Source: Eonycteris spelaea
Lineage: Eukaryota; Chordata; Mammalia; Chiroptera; Pteropodidae
Direction of reading: 5' to 3'
NCBI GenBank assembly: GCA_003508835.1
Contig: PUFA01000316.1
Coordinates: 372,001 to 436,000 of the forward strand
Length of the DNA: 64,000 nt
Under the pieces are notes generated by a model. It did no database searches. It worked only from the letters and a program-made list of their open reading frames with translations, and had not been told where the DNA came from. Position 1 is the first letter of the stretch; every line of letters begins with the position of its first letter. Positions 45,391 through 56,720 of the stretch are shown in pieces. Position numbers and translations under genes: made by a program.

Positions 45391-46379
45391 ACCGTATCCT
45401 TAAAACTAATAAGAAAATAAAATATTTAAAAGAGTCAGTGTCTCATTTTTAGGCAGAAAGAGAGACTGGAGAAGGTATCCCATCCCCACATTCCTCAAAA
45501 CCTGCAGAGGCAGAGAGAAGATATAAAAGTTCCATACACTGAGGTGTGGGGATGCTGAAGATTGTGCCAGTGGCCTGCCAGGAGTTACTGGGATAGTATT
45601 ACCTAGAACTGAGGGCTTGGTGGCAAAGGGACATCCACCTCACTAAAGGGGCTGAGGTGAGGCATGGTGGAGTGATGGGGTAGGAAAAGAGGGTAAGGGA
45701 TTGAAGACAGAAAAGACAACCACAGGTCCTTAACAGTGTTTGCCAAGGTCCGAGACCAGAAGCCACACTGTCCAGGCACTAAAAGAGCACATACAGTAAA
45801 GATGGGCCAACAGGACCACCCTTACCTATGGTCAGTGGGAGCCAGTAAGAAAGGACCAGTAGCCAGAGTCTTGCCCCCAATGTCATTATGTTCTGAAGAC
45901 TACCAGCGATCCTGAAAAGAGAGGGAATGGAAGAAACCTTGAGAAATGAAAACAGAGTTCAGACTCTGAGATGATAAAATAGTAAGCCAACTCTGACTAG
46001 ATATTTACCAAAAGGGACTCAATTTTATGCTGTAAGTAACCAAGCTACCTCTAATTGGCAAGACTGGTTCACTGTCATTGGAAATGGGATCTCACAGCCT
46101 GTTAACTTCAGTTTAGGTATTAAAGAAGTATTTCTGTATAATGGAACTATGATTGAATTTTGTAGTAACTATACAAAATGTATCCCAAGTTCTCTCACTT
46201 ATGTGAATTTTATACATTTTTTCGACTATCTTTTTTCTATGCACAATATCAAATTTTTGTTGAGTTAATATTTAAAAGTTTTTAACCAGTTTTTTCACTT
46301 AACCAAGAATCGTGAATATTTTCTTAAGCACCAAATATTTTCCCTTAAGATAATTTCTTTGAAGACAATATTTTTTTAA

Positions 46380-48290
46380 ACTGAAAAATAGGTTCCCAGC
46401 AAATTGAGAGGAAGGTGCAGAGATTTCCCATATCCCTCCTGCCGACACATATGCATAGCCTCCCCCATTATCAACTTGCCCACCAGCGTAGCGTATTTGT
46501 TAGTCGATGAACCTACACTGACACCACATAATCACCTAAAGTCCTTAGTTTATTTCGGGATCACACTTGGTGTTGCGCATTCTGTGGTTTGGATAAGTGT
46601 ATTATGACATGTATCCATCACAGAATCATACAAAGTATTTTCACTACTCTAAAATTTTTCTGTGTTCCACCTATTCATCCCATCATCCCCAGCCCACCTT
46701 TGCAACCACTGACCTTTTTACTGTCTCCATAGTTTTGCCTTTTCCAGAATGTCATATAGTTGGAATTAGACAGTAGGCAGCCTTTTCAGATTGGCTTCTT
46801 TAACTTGGTAATATGTATTTAAGATTCTTTAATATCTTTTCATGTTGATGGATCATTTCTTTTTAGTGCTGAATAATATTCTATTGTCTGAATGTACCAC
46901 AGTTTATTTATTCATTCACCTATTAAAGCACATTTTGGTTGATTCCAAGTTTGGACAATTACACTAAAGCTGCTATAAACATCTATATGCAGGTTTTTGT
47001 GTAAACATGTTTTCAACTCTTTTAGGTAGATACCAAGGAGCACGATTGCTGGATAGTATGATACAAGTAGGTTCAGCTTTGTAAGAAACTGCCAAACTGT
47101 CTTCCAAAGTGACTACCATTTTGCATTCCTACCCCCAATGAATGAGGATTCCTGTTGCTTCACATCTTTGTCTACACTTGGTGTTGTCAGTGTTCTGGAT
47201 TTTGGCCATTCTATTTGATGTGTAGTGGTATCTAATTGCTATTTTAATCTGCATATCCCTGATGACATATAATGTGAAGCATCTTTTCATATGCTTATTT
47301 GCCATCTGTATCTTCTTTGGTGAGCTATCTGTTAAATTCTTTGGCCCATTTTTAAACGGAATTGTTTGTTTTCTTATTGTGTTTTAGGTGTCCCTTGTAT
47401 ATTTTGGATAACAGTCTTCTGTCAGGTGTGTCTTTTGTGAATATTTTCTCCCAGCCTGTGGCTTGTCTTATTCTCTTGATATTATTTTTCACAGAGCAGA
47501 GGTTTTGAATTTTAATAAAATTTAGCTTCTCAGTTATTTTTTTTATGAATCGTGCCTTTGGTGTTGTAGCTAAAAAGTTATTGCCATATCCAAGATCATC
47601 TAGGTTTTCTTCTATTATATTCTAGAATTATTATAATTTTGCTTTTTACTTTTGTATCTATGATCTATTTTGAGTTAGTTTTTTGAAGGACACAAAATCA
47701 GTGTCTTGATTTATTTTTTTGCATGTAAATGTCTAGTTGTTTTAGCACCATTTGTTGAAAAGATTGTCTTTGCTCAATTGTATTGCTTCTTCTCCTTTGT
47801 CAAGACCAGGTGACTATATTTATATGGGTTTATTACTGGACTGTGTATTCTGTCTATTCTTTTGCCAATATCTTACTGTCTCCAATACTGAAATTTATAG
47901 TTAATACTGAAGTTAGTGCTAGTCCTCCTACTTTGTTCTTCTTCTTTAATATTACGGTGGCTATTCTAGGTCTCTTCTCTCTGCATATAACCCTTAGAAT
48001 GAGTTAGTTGATATCCATAAAATAACTTGTTGGGATTTTGATTTGGATTGCATTGGATCTAGAGATCAGTTGAGAAGAACTAAGATTTTGACAATATTGA
48101 GTCTTTTTTATCTACGAACATGAAATATCTCTCCACTTATTTAGTTCTTATTTGTTTCATTTATTAGAGTTTGGTAGTTTTTCTTCATGTAGATCTTGTA
48201 CATATTTTGTTAGATTTATACCTAAGTATTTCATTTTTCAGGGTGCTAAAGTAAATGGTACTGTGTTTTTAATTTCAGTTCCACTGTTCA
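46380..48290 (-). repeat. Long L1M fragment (3'UTR and ORF2 C-terminal half)
   Basis: Reads in reverse from an L1M 3'UTR ('cccccattatcaacttgccc') through 'gctgaataatattctattg', 'gctataaacatctatatgc', 'ttgccatctgtatcttcttt', 'tctcccagcctgtggcttgtc', 'gccaatatcttactgtctcc', 'tagatttatacctaagta'. All frames are broken. Confidence 0.9.
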
Positions 48291-48992
48291 TCGCTGGTCC
48301 TCAACATATTTTTAAACACAGCACATAATTGATCATATGGCTGTTTTATAAGTTAACTTCTTTCTTTTAAATTATATTTAGGATTGTTTCCTTTTTGCCG
48401 CTATTTAAAAACCAATGAGATAATGAAAAATCTTTACGTACATCTTTAAAGTTTCCTAAAATAATCTCTTTAGAATAAATTCCTTAATGTTGAATTTCTA
48501 GATAAAACAATATGCATATTTTAAAGTTTTTTGATGCATGTGGCCTAATTGGCTTTGGGAAATGCTATACTACTTTAAATTCTAACTGACAGTGTGTAGA
48601 ATGTCTCTTTCCATATTTCTCCATCCACACTGGCTATTATGGTGTTAAAATTTTCTTTTGAAAAAATATTTTTCTTTTGATTGAAAAGATACTTGTTTTA
48701 ATTTGTAATTATATGATCACTGGGGAGATGGTATGGTTCTTATTAATGTATAAATTTATTAAGGATACCGATAATTTGCGATAAGCTGCCAGTGTTTTCC
48801 CCACTTTGATATTTTAACAGGTACTGCGAGTATAGAAAAGTGGCATGGTGTGAAATGTCAGTAATGACAAAAGCAGTAGGTGTATGTGCGTGCACACACA
48901 GGCATATAATCAATGAGTTATGCTTCAAGGAAGTAGTTAATGGACAATGATACAAGAATCCTCTTTTCTTTCTGAATAAGTTAAACAGTCCA
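48291..48992. other. No gene or clear repeat recognised
   Basis: AT-rich; part of 48400-48700 may be unrecognised L1. Confidence 0.4.
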
Positions 48993-49245
48993 GAATAGGA
49001 AAACCCTTTGAGACAGAGAATAAATTAGTGGTCGCCAGAGGCTAGGGGGAGGGGAGAATGGAGAGTGACTGCTAATAAGTACAGGGTTTCTTTTTAGTAG
49101 GATGAAAATATTCTGGCATTAGACAGTGGTAATGGTTGTTCAATTTTGTGAATGTACTGAAACCCACTAAACTATACCCTTTAAATGTGTGAATTTTATG
49201 GTATATGAATTAAATCTCAATAAACTCATTATTTTAAAAAAGTCA
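48993..49245 (+). repeat. L1M 3' end (first of three)
   Basis: 'ttagtggtcgccagaggct', 'gtgactgctaataagtac', then 'gtgaattttatggtatatga' and 'aaatctcaataaactc'. Confidence 0.85.
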
Positions 49246-49359
49246 GTATGCTTATTTTTCAAATATACAGATAATATTTCAATTTGAATAAGAAAGACAA
49301 TGTGTTTTAAATCATTTCCCCAAGGCAAAAGAAAGAGCAGAGGACTCTAGCCTTACTAG

Positions 49360-49551
49360 ATCCAACATTAGTTCAAGGATAATGGATATAGGTTTTCTTT
49401 TTCAGGTGGTAAAATTCTTCTAGAATTAGATGTGATGATGGTTACAGAGCCTTGTGAGTATACTAAAACCCAGTAAAATGTAAACTTTAAAATGGTAAAA
49501 TTTAATAATATGTAAATTATATCTCAATTTGTAAAGTTTTTTTTTTTTTTA
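49360..49551 (+). repeat. L1M 3' end (second of three)
   Basis: 'ggtggtaaaattcttctaga', 'gatgatggttacagagcctt' and 'gtaaattatatctcaatttg' followed by a T run (49537-49550). Same orientation as its neighbours. Confidence 0.75.
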
Positions 49552-50150
49552 AAGTTGGCACAGTTTCTATGACCCAGTCATTCCACTCCTAGGTATACAC
49601 CCAGGAGAAATAGAGATATATGAGCACACAAAAACTTGTAGCAAACGTTGATAGCAGCATTATTCATAATAGTGAAAATAACCAAAATGTCTATCGACAG
49701 ATAAAAAATAGATAAAATGTGTTATAGTCATACAATGGAATGTTACTCAGCAATAAAGAGAAATAAAATACTGATACATGCCGTAACAAGATGAAGTTTG
49801 AAATCATAAGGCTAAATGAAACAAGCCAGTCACAGAAGATCACGTATTGTGTAATTCCATTTATGTGAAATGTCCAGAAATGGCAAATTTATAGAAATAG
49901 AAAGTAAATTAATGGTTGCTTTCGGGGAGGAGAGGAAATGGGGAGTGCCTGCTAATAGGTAGGGGCATCTTTTAGGGTGATGAAATGCTTTGGGATTATA
50001 TGGTGGTAATGTTTACATAATCTTGCGACTATACTAGAAAACATTGAATTGTACACTTTAAATAGGTGCATTACCTGGTATGATAGAACGTATCTCAATA
50101 AAGCTACTTACAAAATAAAATGAAATGAAATAAATAAAATAAAATGCTAA
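49552..50150 (+). repeat. L1M ORF2 C-terminus and 3' end (third of three)
   Basis: 'tgacccagtcattccactcc', 'cagcattattcataatagtg', 'tacaatggaatgttactcag', 'gaacgtatctcaataaagct', followed by an AAAAT-rich tail. No open frame. Confidence 0.88.
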
Positions 50151-51744
50151 CAAATACTTACAAAATGTTGAGATAAATAGTGAAGAAAACAGATGGTAGA
50201 AGATAGTATCTGCTATTATGATTTTTTAAAAAAAGAATCTTCTTTTCCTATCCCAACTTCTTCATGAATTACAGCCAGCATTTACCAATATCCTAAATCT
50301 ATGACTCCTTTAATCCTAACATAGGTCTTGAGTATATCCGTTAAGATTATTTTTCCCTTCTTCTTTCCATCAGAGATTCACGATTCACTGTTCTATGCTT
50401 GCGCACATTGCAAATATCCTGCTTACTCACAGAGTTTATGAAATCCACATGTATTTTTTTTGGTCAATGTTATGCTGTAATATATTACAATGAAGAGTTT
50501 AATGCCATCTTTAAATTTTTTACTTTTCCCTTGTACTCTTTTGTGTTTAATGGAAATGCTAACCCTTAATAGAAATGCCAAACCTTCACCACAATGGTGG
50601 CGTCTGCTGGAGAAGAACATTTACCACTAGGCTTTGGTTCTTCTTATTCAATGCGCCATGAAAATTATGTCTCCTTGGTAACTATGTTGTTTTAGCCATT
50701 GTTTTGACTTTTAATAACATGGGAAGTGGAATTTTGTCAAATGTTTTCAATTATAGCACTTTCGAATTCATTCAAGAAATGTTTATTGAGTATCTATTAT
50801 TGGCCAGGTACCATTTATTTACAATGATCATTAAAGAACTCCAGTTGATTAATTGTGCAATTTTTCTCTTACAGATACTGGTAAGAGCACTTTGAAGATG
50901 TGAACAGAATTAATTCAGAGCTGTTGCTCCTGACAGATAAGCCAGTCTACCTGCTTCCAAATGACATGCAAAATAGAAATTGGATAAGAAGAAAGTTATT
51001 TGAGTAAATTCTTTTTGCATTTGTAGAGGGCTTTTGTTTTTCAGAGTTTTTTTTTTTTTTTTTTTAACTTTTTTTTCTTTAGCCTTCTCAAGAACCTTGG
51101 ATGTGAGGCTGGGCAATCACTTTCTTCTTGATTCTTCCGTGGAAGAGGACGTGGAAGTCAGGGATGTTATGTGATGTGATTGCTTAGAGGGGCACAAGAA
51201 TCCAGAAAATTTGACTCTTATTATTTTATTTCAACTTTACCTCTAGACGCAAACACAATTAATGACTAAGCCTCCCTAACATCTTCATGCTGTGTATGTT
51301 ACTCAAATTTGATTCTAATCTAAAGTTGCCTTTAATGAAGAAAGAGCCTCACCTAGCTCTTTGCTCCATGGGTCCTGGTGTTCCATCCAATCTCCATATA
51401 TAAGTATATAAATTGATCCAGGTTAAAAAGAATATAAAACCTTTTCTCAATGTTTGGGGATGGTGAAGTAGGACAATTTCTCTGCAAGGTATAAAAAGGT
51501 AAAGTGTACCTCTGCTTTTTGGTGAGAAAAGTTCAGAAATGACTATATTTTGTTAATGAAAACCTCATGATATTTTGGCTAGAGATTAAATATGAAAAAT
51601 TCCATCCATTCAAAAGGATAATTTTTGTAAAATTATACATAATAAAAACAAATGGATCAAAGTCTTCATCTGTTACAGAAAGTTTGTTGCTTTAAATATT
51701 GCCCAAATATGTGTAAGTGCTATATATATTTGGAAACATTTTTG
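50151..51744. other. Mostly unassigned; weak L2 tail at 50768-50850
   Basis: 'ttcaagaaatgtttattgag' with 'tattggccaggtaccattt' resembles the reverse of an L2/MIR tail. A T run lies at 51047-51065. No gene seen. Confidence 0.4.
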
Positions 51745-51797
51745 TAATAATAATGTCACATTTTTATCGAGCACTAATCATGTACTCTGGGACAAAC
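51745..51797 (-). repeat. MIR, left part
   Basis: 'cacatttttatcgagcacta' and 'atcatgtactctgggac' are the reverse of the MIR 3' tail; interrupted by the next element. Confidence 0.5.
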
Positions 51798-52688
51798 CTG
51801 TAATCCCCCTCCTCCTACCACACTACGACCACACTCACAACACTTCTGACACCAAATGTCTCTTGTTTTTTTTTATCCATGCCAAGCAATTCTGTGACAC
51901 TAGCTAGGTGTCCTACAATTTAACTTTATTTCCGACTCTGTCCACCTGGAGAGTGTCAGATCTTACAGGCTAAGGGCTCAGTCCCACAAGGCTGCCCCCT
52001 GCCCTGATGCTAGTCAGAAGTAGTAGGTTCCAGGTTGTCCACAACTTCTGTCTGACTTGGCTACAAATCAGAGGTTCCTATGACCTCCTCCCCCTTGAAC
52101 TTGATTATTAGGGAGAACAGCTCACAGAACTCAGGGAAAGCCTTACTCATGTTTACCAGTTCATTAAAGGATGTGATGAAGGATACAGATGAACATCCAG
52201 GTGGAAGAGATACATAAGGCAAGGTATGTGGGAAAGAGCATGGAGCCCCCATGCCCTCCCACTCCACTCTCCCAGCACCTCAACGTGGTCACTGACCAAC
52301 AAGCTCTCTGAACCCCATACTTTTGGGATTTTTATGGAGGCTTCATCACAGGCATAATCAATCATTAACTCCATTTCCAGCCTTTTTCCCTTCTCTAAAG
52401 AACAGGAGGTAGGCTGACAATTCCAAGATTCTAATCACGGCTTGATCTTTCTGGTGCCCAGCCCCCATCCAGGAACACACCAAGAGTCACCTTATTAGAA
52501 CAAAAGACACTGCTATCACCCAGGTAATTCCAAAAGATTTAGGAGCTCTTTATCAGGAACTGAGGTCAAAGGCCAAATAGTAGAATAAAAGATGCTCCTT
52601 GTGCTCTTATCACTTAGGAAATTACAAAGTTTTGAGATCTGTGTGAAGAACAGGGGCAGAGACCAATATATATATTATCTATATATGT
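51798..52688 (+). mobile_element. LTR-like insertion (old ERV LTR) inside a MIR
   Basis: About 890 bp. 'ctcacagaactcagggaaag', 'ccagttcattaaaggatgtg', 'cttttgggatttttatggag', 'accaagagtcaccttattag' belong to an abundant old mammalian LTR whose name I do not assert. It ends in AT-rich 'atatatattatctatatatg'. It has an internal near-duplication (52498-52580 against 52585-52668). Strand is provisional. Two minus ORFs over it have no domain. Confidence 0.55.
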
Positions 52689-52935
52689 ACTGAGCTATTA
52701 TAAGTGGTTTATAACTAATTCTCACACAACACTATGTGGTGAGCTCTGAATAACATAACGTACTAATAACATGCCATGACATGGCATGGCATGATATGAC
52801 ATAACATAATGTAATATAACGTAATATACTCTCATCTTATTAATGAGAAAACTGGGACACAAAGAGAATGAGTTTCATAGCTTTTAAAGAACAAGGTCAA
52901 GATTTTAACCTAGGCACTTAAACACTACTCTCTTC
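52689..52935 (-). repeat. MIR, right part, with pentanucleotide expansion
   Basis: 'gtggtttataactaattctc' and 'aatgagaaaactgggacaca' to 'gattttaacctaggcactt' are reverse MIR. 52751-52832 inserts (ATRRC/ATAAY)n units such as CATGA, CATGG, CATAA. Confidence 0.65.
52751..52832. repeat. Degenerate pentanucleotide repeat
   Basis: About 16 units of TAACA/TGGCA/TGACA type within the MIR. Confidence 0.85.
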
Positions 52936-55900
52936 TATCTTATTTAGATCAGGTGCTCTTATGTTAAGCATAAGTTCTTAGTTCAGATATCCCAGCTTCC
53001 CTCTACTTATTAAAAACAAATAGTGAGCTCACCAACACCAGGGCCTTAGCAAAGTTTGAAATATTTCTTTAGCATCTTTCCATTTCTCTGTGCATACCTG
53101 ACATCTCCTTCGGTGTTCTCATCCACACTTTCCCTCCTCCACGGGCTCCTGCCTGGCCTCTAGGGCTCCTAAGCCCTAGGGGCCCCGGAGCCCCTTGCAG
53201 GACAGCACTTCCCTCTCACTGGCCTGTTCCTTCTGTTTTCTGCCTCTGCTATTGCCTCAGCTGTTGTGATGAAAGCCCACTGGTATTTGATGTCTATAGA
53301 GGAGCCTGTAGATTAAGTCAGAGCACAAACTGGTCAGGTTCAGAAGGTAATGAGGTCATTTTCCCTTCAGCTTCTTCCAACCTAGCCAACAAAGGATAGA
53401 CAAGAAGTCAAGGAGTGGCCATGACTAGTCACTACCTCTTCAGTTTCCTACATAATGTCCCTGAAATTCAATGGGATTTCCTGACAACAATGAAAAGGTG
53501 CTAGAGTAGCCCACCTTGCGTGTTGCTGGCTTTGGCGAGCACACTAAGGGAAGGGTCACATCATTGCCCAGGGGCCTGCCATTTTTGCCCGCCAGGAAAT
53601 GCTTGTGCATATCTGACATCGCCAGTCATTTAATTCCATGTTCTAAGTTTTTGGCCTGCAGAGGAATTTATCATAAAGCTAATAAAGCTTAAGCTTCAGG
53701 ACCCTTCACTTTCCCCAGGCCACTATGAGTCAGGGGAGTCAGGGGAGCTTGGCATTGTAGAGTGTTCTAGGGGAAGGAGAAGCCAAGGTGCCATCCGGAA
53801 GCGTATCTATGTAAGCACTTCTTGTACATTCCCTAGAGACCCTCTCAGAAGAAAAGAAACTAAATCTCTCAAGAAATCTGTGATTTATTTTCTCATTCTA
53901 AATAACTAGCCAGTTTTGTACCTAATTTAATTTGTCATTTTGTTTTATTGATTGATTGTGTTTGATTGATCGATTGATTGATTAATGTTTGTAGACGGCT
54001 CATAAAAGGGCATCAGCCTCAGGCCCCATCACCATCTTGAACCACACCTGGGGCCTGCCTGCCTGGTTCTTGTTATCTTAGTTGAATTAAATAGGAACCA
54101 AATTTGTTGGAAAGAAATTTGGGAGATAGCAGCCTGTGCTGGATGCTCTACTTGCTCCTTCAGATCCACGCTCCACCCTTCCCTTCCCTAGTCGTGTAGC
54201 TCAGAAGGCTACCCACCCTCAATGTGTCCTTGGCTTCCTTGCCATCTAGTCAGGGTCCAGCAGTGGGGTCACCTGCAGGAGATGGGAAGACTGGAGGAAA
54301 GAGCATTAATTCCTCTGGCTCCTTCCTTGCCTGGCCATGGGTTGACAGCAGGGTGGGTTTCATGGGTGTGACCTGTGCAGTCGACAGGCCCCATGGTTAG
54401 AAGGGCCCTACACTTGTTTTAATGCTGTGCTGTCACTATCTTGAAGTTTCTAATTTTATCTTCGAGCGTGTTTTGTTAGTGAAGTCTGATATGTGAACAG
54501 AGGAGAAATGCACAATGTGTGTTTGTCATTTCTGGTTTGTTTGTCCCATTTGCACATAGCATTTCCGAAGCTCCAAGATCATAGAATTCCTGTGCATCCA
54601 TAATGCTTGGGAGTTCAAAGACTCAAAACAAGTACAAAGTAAAACTGTCATATCTATGACGAATTAGGCCCCGAAATGCTTCTCTTTCCATTTGAATCAA
54701 AACTTGCTTCAAATTCAGAGAAAAGGTAATGACATTCTAAGAAACGTGAACAACCAAAGAACTCTATCATGTCCTTTCTTACTCATGTTACTTCCCTATA
54801 TTTGCTAACCACTTGCACTAAAAATAATGCCATAGAAGAAAAGAGAAAGGGCAATCCATAGTTCCTTTTTCTTTCAGTCCCTCTTTACTCATCAATAAGC
54901 TGAAGATAGTGCTGGCACAATGCATACGTATAAAGAAGTGAAATAAAACAGTTGAGTTAGTTTAGTGCAGGGTTTCAACTGTTCTAGTAAGAAAAAAATA
55001 CATATGCCTGTACAGACTATGAAATTCAAATTGTATAATTTTGATGATTCTTTTCTTTAATGCTCTTATATTGCATTTAAAACTGACATTGCATGATGTA
55101 AGTGGTTGAATTCAGGCTAATAATTTTAAACTCACACTGGGCTTCACAAATTCTGTATCGGGCCTTGGTTTACAATAGCTGTATCCCTCCATTCAAGGCC
55201 ATGATTCCTGGTGGTTGGTCCTCTCTTACAGCTACAGGCCTCCTTGGGTTCCAAGAATTGCTCCCTTTCCCTCCTGCCTTCAAGCCTGCTGCGGGTAGCA
55301 CTTCCCACTGTTGCCAGTCCTGGGGGCTAGTGGAGGTGTGGAGGGGAAAGGAGAGACTTCATCTTCCTTGTTTTTCTTTAACCCTTGCCCACACCTTTGT
55401 AAGTCACTTTCATTAGTCTCTCTTTTACACTCTTTTCTTTGTTTTTATATATTTTATTATAAACAATATCAAGTATAGACAAATATATATACAGAGAGAC
55501 TGTTATAGATATATAACAGATGCCCACATGTCTATTATCCAGCTTCGACAATACGTCTTTCATCCCTTTGGAGTGTGCCACTGGTTTCTTGTTGGGATCC
55601 TGGCTGATAGAGTGTCTACCTATGTATTTTGGCTATTCATAGTTACTGCACCCCTCTCCTTAACAGGGAACAGCAATGTGCAGCCTAGTTCTGAAAAGAA
55701 CCAAATGGACATCATCTCACAGATTAAAATGGAGAAGTGGCTCTAGACACGTTCCCGGCCTGTTCAGTGACTTGGTTCCCTAACTCCCTCCCTGGCATCC
55801 TAGCTCATTTTACACCAGGCTTTGTTTTGTACACAAAGCTGCAAAGACAGGACATACTTAGTGCCATCCAGAATAAGTGAATCACAGTAATCAACAGCAT

Positions 55901-56318
55901 TTATTCCCAGAGATTAATAAGTGATTTATCTTTTCATTCATAAGAAAAAAGGAAACACTTGGGAAGAATTTGTTCTTTTTGTGAGGAGGTCCTCTTGGTG
56001 AGAGGAGTGATTACGTGGTCCTAGATCAGCAATATTGTCTTCCACAATTTCATGAACATCATTTGTCATTAATGGGAATTGCTAATACAGCAGAAAGGTC
56101 ATATCCACAATGAAAGAGTCACTTGTAATAGGAGGCCCTGGTCTCTTTTCTTAGCAAAAAGAATCATTTCAGGTTTAGTCTTTTTTTACTAGTAGACACA
56201 ATAAAAGTAATATATTATTCTACAAATAAGTATTTGAATGTAGACTCTTTTTACATCCCATCAGGGGTACCATAGAATTGTCTAAATCAATAGGGAACCT
56301 AGAGAAGGAAGGGTGGGG
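52936..56318. other. No gene recognised; scattered repeat hints
   Basis: (TTGAT)n at about 53945-53985. 53660-54480 looks like one or more old repeats that I cannot name. 55430-55570 ('ttattataaacaatatcaag', 'ccacatgtctattatccagc') resembles an L1M 3'UTR. The 104-residue ORF at 55102-55416 has no domain. Confidence 0.4.
53945..53985. repeat. (ATTG)n/(GATTG)n microsatellite
   Basis: Repeats of ATTGATTG with one GATCG interruption. Confidence 0.9.
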
Positions 56319-56319
56319 C

Positions 56320-56499
56320 AAGAACTAATATTTATCGAATGCCTTCTTTGTGTTATAAGTGCTCTCATGTGTATTATCAATTTAATCCTCATATAATCCT
56401 ATGGGCCTACAAAGAAGTAGATGTTATTATTCTTGTGTTATATAGGAGGAGAGTGAAGCTCAAGGAGGATAAATTGCTCCAAGGCCCACAGTTACATAA
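56320..56499 (-). repeat. MIR (first of tandem pair)
   Basis: 'actaatatttatcgaatgcc', 'atcaatttaatcctcatata', 'gaagctcaaggaggataaatt', 'caaggcccacagttac': reverse MIR order. Confidence 0.8.
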
Positions 56500-56720
56500 T
56501 AACAATCACAGTAGCCACTATTTTTCTATTGCCATGCTTGCCTTTATGCAAAAAACACTTTACATCCACTGTGAAATTTAACCTCATGTGGTATATTATA
56601 TTGTGCCCATAATACAGATGAAGTGGGTTAAGCATTTTGCCCATGGTTACAAAGACAATAACTGGCAGAATCAGGATTCTGAGTCAATTCTGGCTGACTC
56701 CAACCCTTGCTTTCTCACTA
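56500..56720 (-). repeat. MIR (second of tandem pair)
   Basis: 'acactttacatccactgtg', 'cccataatacagatgaagtg', 'gcattttgcccatggttaca', 'ggcagaatcaggattctgag': reverse MIR, directly behind the first and in the same orientation. Confidence 0.8.

Larger units (their letters stand above)
42981..46379. other. No gene recognised; simple repeats only
   Basis: No named element. Features inside are (ATCC)n (44352-44478), a purine-rich stretch (45000-45060) and an 18-bp tandem motif (45342-45390). The 112-residue ORF at 44525-44863 overlaps shorter ORFs on the other strand and has no domain. Confidence 0.45.

Noticed and set aside
55102..55416. 104-residue plus ORF that might be an exon
   Set aside because: No recognisable domain and no supportable splice sites.
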